Shown: piece by piece, positions 1-8,188 of the stretch
How the letters are laid out: each line of letters starts with the position of its first letter
Position numbering within the stretch: the stretch's first letter is position 1
NCBI GenBank assembly: GCA_000314955.1
Contig: BAEM01000053.1
Span: forward strand, 1-64,000
DNA from: Paraglaciecola chathamensis S18K6
Lineage (GTDB): Bacteria; Pseudomonadota; Gammaproteobacteria; Enterobacterales; Alteromonadaceae
Length of the DNA: 64,000 bases
Direction: 5' to 3'
The notes under the pieces: generated by a model
Told to the model about the DNA's origin: nothing
Databases searched by the model: none
What the model saw: the letters and a program-made list of their open reading frames with translations, nothing else
Program-made: the position numbers and the translations under genes

Positions 1-161
1 ATAAGCCCTTTTAAAACTCGCCTGCAAGGAATGCCCCAGCGGCTTTTGCTCTGCGTTCTCACTATTTGAAAGGGAACAACCATTACTGCATAGCGACGCC
101 TTAATCAAAAACCGCTGGACGCATTCTGAGACGGTCACTTATTAATGCGGATTGGTATTAG
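1..161 (-). mobile_element. MITE-like repeat, copy A (cut by the window edge)
   Basis: This stretch is a reverse-complement, almost identical copy (I count about two differences over roughly 160 bases) of 14284-14444. It ends at about 161 with an end repeat (135-161) that matches the left terminal repeat of copy B at 26 of 27 positions. The other end lies beyond the window. There is no coding sequence inside. It sits just downstream of the hypothetical gene whose stop codon is at 186. Near identity between copies suggests recent mobility; the mobilising transposase is not in this window. Confidence 0.75.
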
Positions 162-185
162 CTACTTATAATGAGGCAGTATTGT

Positions 186-677
186 TTAATACTGGGTTTC
201 AAAATTAAAAAACACTCGTTTTTCATCACCGCTTGCTGCATTCACAAACAGTAATACCAGTTGCCAGCGCATATTTCGTTCACTGCATGCCCCAAGAAAA
301 AACGTATTTTTTGAGACAATCCGTTCAGCATCACTTTCTATGCTCGTATTCAATAAGGCCGTTTGCCCCATATACATATTAATACCTTGAATATAACTCT
401 GCTGTAAATCGTATTGGCTTGGGTAAATCAACTCAATCTGTAGTTCCTCTTCCACTTGTGGATTTTGCAAAAGTCGACCAGCAAACTCACGGCCATCTAA
501 AGTGGCTACGCACGTTTGCGTTTCAATTAACTCACATTGCGCGCCGTGCTGCGTATTCACATTATCTATTGAGTTTAGGTAAACGAAAGAAAGTAAAAGT
601 AAAATGAGGCCAAAAGGCCAAAAACGCCTGATTAATGTACGATTCACAGATAGGTAATTTAATAACTTGATTTGCAT
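186..677 (-). CDS. Hypothetical membrane-anchored protein divergent from the cbb3 operon
   Basis: This encodes about 163 residues that I do not recognise. The ATG at 677 is preferred; an upstream in-frame TTG at 719 would add 14 residues. Residues about 20-36 form one hydrophobic segment after a basic stretch (RRFW), so the protein is probably an inner-membrane protein with a periplasmic C-terminal domain. That domain contains three cysteines (in CELIETQTC and GACSE) and no motif I can name. The gene diverges from ccoN, and a perfect FNR-type palindrome at 667-680 overlaps its ATG. Either translation starts further downstream or binding at this site would block transcription of this gene. A link to cbb3 oxidase is suggested only by position. 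Confidence 0.6.
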   Translation of the reverse strand: MQIKLLNYLSVNRTLIRRFWPFGLILLLLSFVYLNSIDNVNTQHGAQCELIETQTCVATLDGREFAGRLLQNPQVEEELQIELIYPSQYDLQQSYIQGINMYMGQTALLNTSIESDAERIVSKNTFFLGACSERNMRWQLVLLFVNAASGDEKRVFFNFETQY

Positions 678-680
678 CAA
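667..680. promoter_or_regulatory. FNR-type binding site (anaerobox)
   Basis: The sequence TTGATTTGCATCAA matches the FNR consensus TTGAT-N4-ATCAA exactly. It lies between the divergent hypothetical gene and ccoN, about 207 bases upstream of the ccoN start. FNR-family control of cbb3 oxidase genes is well established, so regulation of ccoNOQP by low oxygen is the natural reading, although the long distance implies a long leader or a distal site. The site overlaps the ATG assigned to the divergent gene. Confidence 0.7.
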
Positions 681-772
681 GTTTGCAACATAGAAACTGC
701 GCTTACAAGTGCGTTTCAACCTATCTTTTTAGGCTTGTTTTGATTATTATACGCGGGTTTTTAACATGCTAG

Positions 773-821
773 TTTTGTGTATGGGTATAGCTACGCTTGT
801 TTAATGTACACATACACAAAA
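773..821. promoter_or_regulatory. Long inverted repeat upstream of ccoN
   Basis: A perfect 11-base inverted repeat, TTTTGTGTATG (773-783) and CATACACAAAA (811-821), frames a 27-base centre about 65 bases upstream of the ccoN start codon. It has no T-run and is not a normal terminator. It could be an mRNA leader hairpin or a two-half-site operator. No matching regulator is known to me. Confidence 0.4.
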
Positions 822-886
822 CGAACATGAGCTAGGACACACACGAGAGACACATACATCCTTATTGAAGTGGAAGATTCATTAAA

Positions 887-2326
887 ATGAGTGAAGCGAT
901 TCAAGTACACCCTGACTACAACTATAAAGTTGTTCGTCAGTTTGCAGTTATGACAGTCGTCTGGGGCATTATTGGCATGTCGCTAGGCGTGTTTATTGCG
1001 GCCCAGTTATATTGGCCTGCCCTTAATTTTGACACACCTTGGTTAACGTTTTCTCGTTTAAGACCATTGCATACTAACGCCGTTATTTTCGCGTTTGGTG
1101 GCTGTGCACTGATGGCAACCTCATTTTATGTGGTTCAGCGTACCTCTCAGGTACGTATTTTTAGTGACAAACTCGCTGCATTTACCTTTTGGGGTTGGCA
1201 AGCGGTTATTCTTTCTGCGGTTATAACCTTACCTATGGGCTTAACTTCAACCAAAGAATACGCTGAGTTAGAATGGCCTATCGATATCCTTATCGCACTG
1301 GTTTGGTCTGCGTATATGATTAACTTTTTCGGTACTATGATTATCCGCAAGGTGTCACATATTTATGTAGCTAACTGGTTCTTCGGCGCATTTATTCTTA
1401 CCGTTCTTGTTCTTCATATTGGTAACAGTATGGCTATTCCTGTTTCCCTGTTTAAGTCATATTCAATTTATGCCGGAGCAGTGGATGCTATTATGCAATG
1501 GTGGTACGGACACAACGCTGTAGGTTTCTTTCTAACAGCGGGTTTCTTGGGCATGATGTATTACTTCGTACCTAAGCAAGCGGGTCGTCCAGTTTATTCT
1601 TACCGCTTATCGGTTGTTCACTTCTGGGCGTTGATTTCGCTTTATATTTGGGCCGGCCCTCACCACCTTCATTACACTGCCCTTCCAGATTGGACTCAGT
1701 CTGTTGGTATGGTTATGTCGATTATCCTGTTTGTTCCATCTTGGGGCGGCATGATCAACGGTATTATGACACTATCAGGCGCTTGGCATAAATTACGTAC
1801 TGACCCCGTTTTACGTTTCTTGGTTGTGTCATTGTCGTTCTATGGTATGTCTACTTTTGAAGGCCCAATGATGGCCATTAAAACCGTTAATGCGCTTTCA
1901 CATTATACTGACTGGACCATAGGACACGTTCACTCTGGTGCACTAGGTTGGGTTGCTATGGTATCAATAGGTTCTATCTACCATCTTATTCCTGTGTTGT
2001 TTAACAAACCTAGAATGCACAGCATCTACTTGATCAACGTGCATTTCTGGTTAGCAACAATAGGCGTAGTGCTTTACATCGTTGCCATGTGGATGTCAGG
2101 TGTTTTACAAGGCCTAATGTGGCGTGCAGTTAATGCTGATGGCACGCTTACCTACAGTTTTGTAGAAGCGCTTGAAGCGTCTAAACCTTTCTACTTTGTA
2201 CGCTTTCTGGGCGGTGTGTTTGTGGTTGTTGGTATGCTTATTATGGCTTACAACTGCTACATGACCATTCGTTCTAAGTCTGAAGACGAAACTGTTCGTT
2301 CAGACGCTGAAGCTCAAACCGCGTAG
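887..2326 (+). CDS. ccoN: Cytochrome c oxidase, cbb3-type, subunit I
   Basis: This is the catalytic haem-copper subunit of the high-affinity cbb3 terminal oxidase, which reduces oxygen to water in the inner membrane. The 479 residues form a dozen membrane helices. The expected histidine ligands are visible: H62 in LHTNAV for the low-spin haem, the copper-site histidine in [10 protein letters not shown], the pair in GPHHLHY, and the two in [10 protein letters not shown] for the haems. The length is normal for CcoN. It is the first gene of ccoNOQP; its TAG is followed after 11 bases by ccoO. The promoter region carries an FNR-type site and a long inverted repeat. Confidence 0.97.
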   Translation: MSEAIQVHPDYNYKVVRQFAVMTVVWGIIGMSLGVFIAAQLYWPALNFDTPWLTFSRLRPLHTNAVIFAFGGCALMATSFYVVQRTSQVRIFSDKLAAFTFWGWQAVILSAVITLPMGLTSTKEYAELEWPIDILIALVWSAYMINFFGTMIIRKVSHIYVANWFFGAFILTVLVLHIGNSMAIPVSLFKSYSIYAGAVDAIMQWWYGHNAVGFFLTAGFLGMMYYFVPKQAGRPVYSYRLSVVHFWALISLYIWAGPHHLHYTALPDWTQSVGMVMSIILFVPSWGGMINGIMTLSGAWHKLRTDPVLRFLVVSLSFYGMSTFEGPMMAIKTVNALSHYTDWTIGHVHSGALGWVAMVSIGSIYHLIPVLFNKPRMHSIYLINVHFWLATIGVVLYIVAMWMSGVLQGLMWRAVNADGTLTYSFVEALEASKPFYFVRFLGGVFVVVGMLIMAYNCYMTIRSKSEDETVRSDAEAQTA

Positions 2327-2337
2327 GAGTAGTATTG

Positions 2338-2943
2338 ATGAAAAACGCACACGAAATAATTGAAAAGAACGTTGGCCTATTAACCATTTTAATATTGGTT
2401 GCCATCAGTTTGGGCGCCATGGTTGAGATCACTCCGCTAATGTTTCAGCAGCAAACAATGAAGCCAGTTGACGGGCTTGAGCCATACACTGCTTTGGAAA
2501 TGGAAGGTCGCGACATATACATTCGCGAGGGTTGTGTTGGGTGTCATAGTCAGATGATTCGTCCATTTCGCGCTGAAACAGAGCGTTATGGTCACTACTC
2601 TGTTGCGGGTGAATCAGTTTGGGAGCATCCATTCTTGTGGGGCTCTAAGCGCACCGGACCTGACTTAGCCCGTGTGGGCGGTCGTTATAGTGATGAATGG
2701 CACCGTGTACATTTAAGAAACCCACGTGATGTAGTACCTGAATCCAATATGCCTGGTTTTCCTTGGTTGTTTGAAAATCAGCTTAGTGGTGAGTTGACTG
2801 CTAAGAAACTCGCTGTTTTCCGTGACTTTGGTGTGCCTTACACCGACGAAGACATTGCGGGAGCGAAAGCTGCGGTTGAAGGTAAATATGAGATAGATGC
2901 ACTAGTTGCATACTTACAATCTCTTGGAACTGCGTTGAAGTAA
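2338..2943 (+). CDS. ccoO: Cytochrome c oxidase, cbb3-type, subunit II (mono-haem)
   Basis: This is the membrane-anchored mono-haem cytochrome c subunit that passes electrons from CcoP to CcoN. One N-terminal membrane helix (about residues 12-30) precedes the periplasmic domain, with haem-binding CVGCH at residues 66-70. A distal methionine is plausible in [11 protein letters not shown] chose the ATG at 2338 because AGGAG at 2325-2329 lies 8 bases upstream, although an in-frame TTG directly precedes it. The product is 201 residues, usual for CcoO. The stop codon is followed after one base by ccoQ. Confidence 0.96.
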   Translation: MKNAHEIIEKNVGLLTILILVAISLGAMVEITPLMFQQQTMKPVDGLEPYTALEMEGRDIYIREGCVGCHSQMIRPFRAETERYGHYSVAGESVWEHPFLWGSKRTGPDLARVGGRYSDEWHRVHLRNPRDVVPESNMPGFPWLFENQLSGELTAKKLAVFRDFGVPYTDEDIAGAKAAVEGKYEIDALVAYLQSLGTALK

Positions 2944-2944
2944 T

Positions 2945-3118
2945 ATGGATTACGCAATTACAGGAACCATATTTACCCTAATCGTATTTGTTGTATTTAT
3001 AGGTATTGTTATTTGGGCCTACAGCAAAAAATCTAAGTCCGGCTTCGATGAAGCCGCCAACTTAATTTTTGCTGATGAGGACAAAAAAGAAAAGCGGGAG
3101 TCAGGCACACATGAGTAG
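2945..3118 (+). CDS. ccoQ: Cbb3-type oxidase small subunit CcoQ
   Basis: This small gene encodes 57 residues: one membrane helix (about 5-26, ending IVIWAYSKKSK) followed by a charged tail rich in D, E and K. This is the CcoQ/FixQ layout, a subunit that stabilises the oxidase and the CcoP interaction. It starts one base after the ccoO stop and overlaps the start of ccoP by 8 bases (ATGAGTAG), so the four structural genes are translationally coupled. The position between ccoO and ccoP makes the assignment firm despite the short length. Confidence 0.92.
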   Translation: MDYAITGTIFTLIVFVVFIGIVIWAYSKKSKSGFDEAANLIFADEDKKEKRESGTHE

Positions 3119-4064
3119 CTTTTGGAGCATATGGATCACAGTTATCACACTGGGAACAATTATTGGATGTTTTTTACTATTGCGTTGGTGCTTAAGCAAT
3201 AAAACCGGCGTCCCTGAAGGCGAAGACATGCATCATGAATATGATGGCATTCTAGAAATAAATAATCAGTTACCGCGCTGGTGGACAATTATGTTTTACG
3301 CCACCATCGTTTGGGGATTTTTGTATTTTATACTTTACCCTGGGTTAGGCAGCTTTGAAGGTGTGTTAGGTTGGAAGAGCTCTAACCAAGACATCCGTTC
3401 ACTTGCTGAATCTGAGCAAGCGCGAATTGATGCAAAAGCCAATGGCGATATTGTGCAATATGACCGCGAACTGGATTTTGCAGAAGAACGTTTTGCACCT
3501 ATTTTCGCTGCTTACGCTAAGCAACCTATCGAATCTTTAGCACAAGATCCTGAAGCATTGAAAGTAGGTCAACGTTTGTTTAGCCAAAACTGTTCTCAAT
3601 GTCATGGCTCAGATGCGCGCGGTCAACGTGGGTTCCCTAACCTAACGGATAACGACTGGTTGTATGGTGGCACGCCGGCTAAAATCACCGAAACGCTAAC
3701 CTTAGGTCGCCAAGCAGCGATGCCCGCACAACTTGCAGCAATGGGTGAGCAAGGTATCGAAGAAGTGGTTGCCTACGCTCTTAGTTTGAGTGGACGCCAA
3801 GTAGACCCTGATTTAAAAGAAAAAGGTAAAGTTCGCTTTGCTATTTGTTCAGCATGTCACGGTCCTGATGGTAAAGGTAATCAGGCACTGGGCGCGCCAA
3901 ACTTAACCGATAATATTTGGTTATACGGTGGCAGCCATAAAGCAGTTACTGAAACGCTAACCTATGGTCGTAACGGTGTGATGCCTTCATTCAAGAAAAC
4001 CTTGGGCGAAGAGAAAATTCACTTGGTTGCAGCATATGTTTACAGTTTATCGCAAGATAAATAA
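3111..4064 (+). CDS. ccoP: Cytochrome c oxidase, cbb3-type, subunit III (di-haem)
   Basis: This di-haem cytochrome c subunit accepts electrons from soluble or bc1-linked cytochromes. The 317 residues comprise two N-terminal membrane helices (about 5-26 and 57-77) and two cytochrome c domains with CSQCH at 161-165 and CSACH at 246-250. The second half of each domain carries the repeated pattern NLTDN-WLYGG. I chose the ATG at 3111 (MSSFWS) inside the ccoQ 3' end; upstream in-frame starts would add unrelated sequence encoded by ccoQ. A strong terminator follows. Confidence 0.96.
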   Translation: MSSFWSIWITVITLGTIIGCFLLLRWCLSNKTGVPEGEDMHHEYDGILEINNQLPRWWTIMFYATIVWGFLYFILYPGLGSFEGVLGWKSSNQDIRSLAESEQARIDAKANGDIVQYDRELDFAEERFAPIFAAYAKQPIESLAQDPEALKVGQRLFSQNCSQCHGSDARGQRGFPNLTDNDWLYGGTPAKITETLTLGRQAAMPAQLAAMGEQGIEEVVAYALSLSGRQVDPDLKEKGKVRFAICSACHGPDGKGNQALGAPNLTDNIWLYGGSHKAVTETLTYGRNGVMPSFKKTLGEEKIHLVAAYVYSLSQDK

Positions 4065-4085
4065 CCCCGTTTTCGGTTAGAATAA

Positions 4086-4109
4086 GCCTCGCTTGTGCGA
4101 GGCTTTTTT
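4086..4109 (+). terminator. Rho-independent terminator after ccoP
   Basis: A perfect 7-base stem, GCCTCGC/GCGAGGC, with a TTGT loop is followed by six T. It lies 22 bases after the ccoP stop and before ccoH, so it should separate abundant structural transcripts from lower-level transcription of the assembly genes. Confidence 0.85.
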
Positions 4110-4135
4110 ATATTCTTCATTTATTTAAGGTTGTT

Positions 4136-4645
4136 ATGTCCCCTACTTCAGAGCCGTCCATTACAGACAAAAAAAAATGGTATAAACAGTTCTGGCCGTG
4201 GTTTCTAATTACGATCCCAGTGTGCTCCATGATTTTGAGTTTTAATATGTTGCGTTTCGCGTTTGATGGTCAAGATGCCATGGTAGTCGACGACTATTAT
4301 AAGCAAGGTAAGGCAATCAATATTAGCTTAGAAAAAATTCAGGCAGCGAGAGCGCGAAATATTGAAACGCAATTAATCGTTAACGAACAAGACATCAGTT
4401 TACGTTTTATAAATGGTACGCCTGAAACTGGGGCTGCTCTTCGTCTCGCTTTTTACCATGTGACTCAAGCTCCAAAGGATCAAACTGTCGATTTATTCAG
4501 AGATGCACAAGGCATTTATCGTGGTAGCACAGAGCATGATGTAACCGGTAAGTGGCAAGTCGCGCTTACCCCCCACGATAACGAATGGAAAGTACAGCAA
4601 ACGCTTTCTTTTCCAAATGCAGACCCAATTATTTTTAACCCTTAA
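4136..4645 (+). CDS. ccoH: FixH/CcoH family cbb3 oxidase assembly protein
   Basis: The 169-residue protein has one N-terminal membrane helix (about residues 18-37, with FWPWFLITIP) followed by a periplasmic domain. The pattern DDYYKQGKAIN just after the helix is typical of FixH/CcoH. In other bacteria CcoH is needed for assembly of the cbb3 complex and binds the oxidase subunits. AAGG lies just before the ATG. The TAA shares one base with the ccoI ATG, which indicates coupling. Confidence 0.88.
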   Translation: MSPTSEPSITDKKKWYKQFWPWFLITIPVCSMILSFNMLRFAFDGQDAMVVDDYYKQGKAINISLEKIQAARARNIETQLIVNEQDISLRFINGTPETGAALRLAFYHVTQAPKDQTVDLFRDAQGIYRGSTEHDVTGKWQVALTPHDNEWKVQQTLSFPNADPIIFNP

Positions 4646-7029
4646 TGACAAATACTATACCTTGTTACCACTGCGGTTTACCTGCTGTCGATGGCGATAA
4701 ATACAATACTCATGTTTTGGGCATAGAGCGCCAAATGTGCTGCCCTGGGTGCCAAGCAGTCGCCCAAGCCATTGTTGAAAACGGTTTAGAAGATTACTAC
4801 CGTTTTCGCACTGAGCCAGGCGTTAAGGCTGATGATAATATTCAACAGACCCTTGACCAACTTGCCATCTTTGATGAACAAAGTATCCAACAAGATTTTG
4901 TCGTGCATCAAGGTGAGATCAGTGAAATTCAGCTTAGTTTGAGCGGTATAAGCTGCGCTGCTTGTGGTTGGTTGATTGAGAAGCAATTATCTAAAGTCTC
5001 TGGTATTAAACAAGTGTCGGTCAATGTGACTGCTAACCGCGCTCTCGTTAGTTGGTATTCAGATGCATTAAGCTTAAGCCAAATTATGGCGTCCATTGAG
5101 CGAATTGGGTATCACCCAAGTCCATTTCAACAAGAACAGCACGAAGCCCTGTTTCAACAATCTCACAAAGCGCAATTAAAACGCATTGGTTTAGCGGGCC
5201 TTATGACCATGCAAGTCATGATGTTAGCGATTGGCGTTTACTTTGATTTATTTGGTGATTTAGAAAAGGAAACCAGCTCATTTTTTAATTGGATAAGCTT
5301 AGTATTAAGTACACCTGTGGTGTTTTATTCTGGTGCAGGCTTTTACCACAGTGCTTATAAAGCCTTAAAAGCAAAAACGGTCAATATGGATGTACCCGTT
5401 TCTATTGCACTGCTAGCAACTTACTTTTCTGGCGTATGGGCAACTGTCTTCGAGCATGGCCAAGTGTATTTTGAGTCCGTGTGTATGTTTATCTTTCTGC
5501 TGTTAGTAAGCCGGTTTATTGAACATCAAGCGCGCCACAAAGCCGCTCAGATATCCGCAAACATGTTGCAATACATACCGCTCACTGCAAACCTTATGGT
5601 AGACGAGGAAATTCAGCCTACCCTGGCAAAATCGCTGCAACTTGATGATGTGATCTTAGTAAAAGCTGGGGAAACGATACCTATTGACGGGCTGGTTTTA
5701 ACGGGCCATGCACAAATTGATGAATCCCTACTTACAGGTGAATTTTATCCGGTCGATAAGAACGCGGGAGACGCCGTATACGGTGGCACAATCAATAAAA
5801 GCGGCACCTTGACTCTGAAAGTCACGTCACAATTTAAATATGCATTAGTTAATCAAATTGCTCGCTTGCAAGAGCAAGCAATGGCAAGTAAACCAAAAAT
5901 TGCCACCATGGCCGACCAATTCTCACAGTACTTTGTGTTGGCCGTATTATTTTTTGCAATCGGCAGTTTTACATTTTGGTGGTTGCAAGGTGATCCTGAC
6001 GCATTCTGGATTGCGATTTCAGTATTGATTGCAACCTGCCCTTGTGCCCTTGGGCTGGCGACCCCTTCAGCGTTGTCTTTTGCCATGGCCAATTTGAATA
6101 AACAAGGCGTGCTACTTAAACGCTCTGACGTACTTGAACAATTGACCCAAGTAGATCACCTAGTACTCGATAAAACAGGTACCTTGACTCAAGGTGAAGT
6201 GTCAATTAGTGCCATGTACAATATTTCGGCCCTTAGTGATACTGAGCTTTTACAATATGCTCACAGCGTAGAACAGTATTCTGAGCATCCCATTGCACGT
6301 GCTTTTTCCTCTTTCCCTGTGTTTACCCAAGTCGAAGACTTTCAGTTTTCATTAGGGGAAGGTGTTAGTGCAAAAGTAAATCAGCAATACGTTGAGCTAT
6401 TCGCTGCGCACAGTGCTGCATCTAAAAACGCTAACATACCTGAACAACTCAAAGATAGCAGTATTGTAATGCGCATCGATGGTGAGTTTGTTTGCGGTTT
6501 CGAACTCAGCGATACACTGCGCCCTGATGTCTCAGACATGCTTGCACGTTTAAGCCGTAAAGACATCACCTTGCTCAGTGGCGATAGCCAAACTAACGTT
6601 AGCCAAGTCGCTAAGCGAATAGGTATCTCTGATTGGCTAGCCGAACAATCACCTCAAGACAAATTAGCGTTTGTTCAACGTCTTCAAGAAAATGAGCACC
6701 GCGTATTAATGATTGGAGACGGCATAAATGACGCGCCAGTTTTAGCCCAAGCAGATGTGGCTGTTACCCTAGGCGCGGGTGCTGATTTAGCCAAAACCTC
6801 AGCTGATGTTATTTTGCTTAAAAATGCGTTAAGCAAGTTACCCTATTTGTTCCAGATTGCTATACGCTGCAAGCAAAAGATCAGACAAAATATGGCGTGG
6901 GCCCTAGGTTACAATGTACTCGTTCTGCCCTTAGCGGTTAGCGGGCTGTTAACGCCTTGGATGGCCGTTATCGGCATGTCACTCAGCTCTATCATTGTGG
7001 TCGTTAACTCCGTACGATTACTCAAGTAA
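4645..7029 (+). CDS. ccoI: Copper-translocating P-type ATPase for cbb3 biogenesis
   Basis: This 794-residue P1B ATPase (CcoI/FixI/CopA2 type) exports copper to the periplasm for insertion into CcoN. It opens with a cysteine-rich metal-binding segment (CYHC at 7-10 and CCPGC at 32-36), then a heavy-metal-associated domain with CAAC at 104-107. The membrane copper motif CPC is at 465-467, the phosphorylation site DKTGT starts at D509, and SEHPIA and GDGINDAP follow. All catalytic motifs are intact. It lies between ccoH and ccoS, which marks it as the oxidase-dedicated pump rather than a detoxification pump. Confidence 0.95.
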   Translation: MTNTIPCYHCGLPAVDGDKYNTHVLGIERQMCCPGCQAVAQAIVENGLEDYYRFRTEPGVKADDNIQQTLDQLAIFDEQSIQQDFVVHQGEISEIQLSLSGISCAACGWLIEKQLSKVSGIKQVSVNVTANRALVSWYSDALSLSQIMASIERIGYHPSPFQQEQHEALFQQSHKAQLKRIGLAGLMTMQVMMLAIGVYFDLFGDLEKETSSFFNWISLVLSTPVVFYSGAGFYHSAYKALKAKTVNMDVPVSIALLATYFSGVWATVFEHGQVYFESVCMFIFLLLVSRFIEHQARHKAAQISANMLQYIPLTANLMVDEEIQPTLAKSLQLDDVILVKAGETIPIDGLVLTGHAQIDESLLTGEFYPVDKNAGDAVYGGTINKSGTLTLKVTSQFKYALVNQIARLQEQAMASKPKIATMADQFSQYFVLAVLFFAIGSFTFWWLQGDPDAFWIAISVLIATCPCALGLATPSALSFAMANLNKQGVLLKRSDVLEQLTQVDHLVLDKTGTLTQGEVSISAMYNISALSDTELLQYAHSVEQYSEHPIARAFSSFPVFTQVEDFQFSLGEGVSAKVNQQYVELFAAHSAASKNANIPEQLKDSSIVMRIDGEFVCGFELSDTLRPDVSDMLARLSRKDITLLSGDSQTNVSQVAKRIGISDWLAEQSPQDKLAFVQRLQENEHRVLMIGDGINDAPVLAQADVAVTLGAGADLAKTSADVILLKNALSKLPYLFQIAIRCKQKIRQNMAWALGYNVLVLPLAVSGLLTPWMAVIGMSLSSIIVVVNSVRLLK

Positions 7030-7046
7030 AACTTGCAGGTTATTCT

Positions 7047-7295
7047 ATGAGCATTATCTATATCTTAATTCCTCTGGCGATCATCATCGTTTCCTTAGCG
7101 ATTGGTATTTTTTTCTGGGCCGTCAAAAGTAATCAGTTTGAGGACCTTGAACGTCACGGCTACAGTATTTTGTTTGACGATGATTTAAAATCGCCGGCGG
7201 CAAGCGACGATAAGTCTTCTGATAAAACCTCTGAGGTTAACCAAGGTGTTGAGGACAAAAAACAACAATCTATAGCGTCAAATGACCAACCTTAA
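7047..7295 (+). CDS. ccoS: Cbb3-type oxidase assembly protein CcoS
   Basis: The small membrane protein of 82 residues has an N-terminal helix (about 4-25, ending FFWAVKSNQFEDL) and the conserved QFEDLERHGYSILFDDD segment of CcoS/FixS. The C-terminal tail is acidic, serine-rich and of low complexity. CcoS is required for cofactor insertion into cbb3 oxidases. It overlaps the next gene by 14 bases, so the two are probably co-translated. Confidence 0.92.
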   Translation: MSIIYILIPLAIIIVSLAIGIFFWAVKSNQFEDLERHGYSILFDDDLKSPAASDDKSSDKTSEVNQGVEDKKQQSIASNDQP

Positions 7296-7944
7296 TATTA
7301 CCGCTGCGTTTTTAATTGGCTTAGCTGGCAGTGTGCACTGTTTTGGTATGTGCGGTGGCGTGGTCAGCGCTTTTCACTTTGCGGTGCCTAAAGGAGCTAA
7401 GCAGTGGCCGTACGTGTTCACCTACAATCTTGGGCGAATAGCGAGTTATGCATTACTGGGGGCTTTAACAGGATATTTAGGCAGCATGGTAGAGCGCGCA
7501 GAAATCGTTAAATCGATTCCTATTTTACACACCATCAGCGCACTATTTCTGATTGCTATGGCGTGTTATGTGGGCAATTGGTGGCGTGGCTTACATTATT
7601 TAGAGCGTGCTGGTGCTAAGCTATGGCGTTATGTTCGGCCGTTATCTAAATCATTATTACCATTTAAACATCCTCTGTATGCTTTACCTTATGGGATTAT
7701 TTGGGGATGGCTGCCTTGCGGTTTAGTCTACTCTACCCTGACCTGGAGTTTAGCCAGTGGCAGTGCAATCAACGGCGCATTGGTCATGTTATTTTTCGGG
7801 CTAGGCACCCTGCCGGCACTTATTGTTATGGCCGCTGGCGTTGAATCAATGAAAACGCTACTCACCAATCCTAAAACGCGTCAAATCGTTGCACTGTGTT
7901 TACTCGGTTTTGCGTTACACATGCTTTGGCGTGCTTATGTCTAG
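7282..7944 (+). CDS. TauE/SafE (UreH-like) membrane protein of the cbb3 cluster
   Basis: This 220-residue polytopic membrane protein begins with GLAGSVHCFGMCGGV, the signature of the 'sulfite exporter TauE/SafE' or UreH/DsbD-like transmembrane domain commonly found after ccoS in gammaproteobacteria. About six helices can be seen, with a second conserved GWLPCGLVYS segment. The paired Cys-containing motifs suggest a metal- or thiol-related role in oxidase maturation, possibly copper handling. This is inference; the true substrate is unknown. The start overlaps ccoS. Confidence 0.82.
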   Translation: MTNLNITAAFLIGLAGSVHCFGMCGGVVSAFHFAVPKGAKQWPYVFTYNLGRIASYALLGALTGYLGSMVERAEIVKSIPILHTISALFLIAMACYVGNWWRGLHYLERAGAKLWRYVRPLSKSLLPFKHPLYALPYGIIWGWLPCGLVYSTLTWSLASGSAINGALVMLFFGLGTLPALIVMAAGVESMKTLLTNPKTRQIVALCLLGFALHMLWRAYV

Positions 7945-8097
7945 CTTAGGTAAGACCGCTGAAGCAGCAAGTGCTTAGTTGTTGGCACTTCATCCTACCA
8001 CTATTTCTTACTCCTTATTTTTTACACTATATTTTTATACCCTTATTCCTTAGCTTTTATTCCTAAACACTATTTAGCCGCAGGTGTATAAAATAAC

Positions 8098-8111
8098 TTG
8101 CGTTAAATCAA
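8098..8111. promoter_or_regulatory. Weak FNR-like site upstream of uspE
   Basis: TTGCGTTAAATCAA matches 8 of the 10 fixed FNR consensus positions, with one degenerate half. It lies about 80 bases upstream of the uspE start, in the interval where fnr is found in related gene orders. The remainder of 7945-8188 is AT/pyrimidine-rich, and I found no gene relic in it. This call is tentative. Confidence 0.35.
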
Positions 8112-8188
8112 TATAATAGTAAGTTAAATGGCAAATTTAACGTTAGTCTCGTACACTCAAAGTGTCACATCAGCGGCGGAGAATAATG

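Noticed and set aside
7945-8188. Possible remnant of an fnr gene between the cbb3 cluster and uspE
   Set aside because: I found no CRP/FNR-like helix-turn-helix or Fe-S cysteine coding remnant in any frame; only a weak FNR-like site is present.
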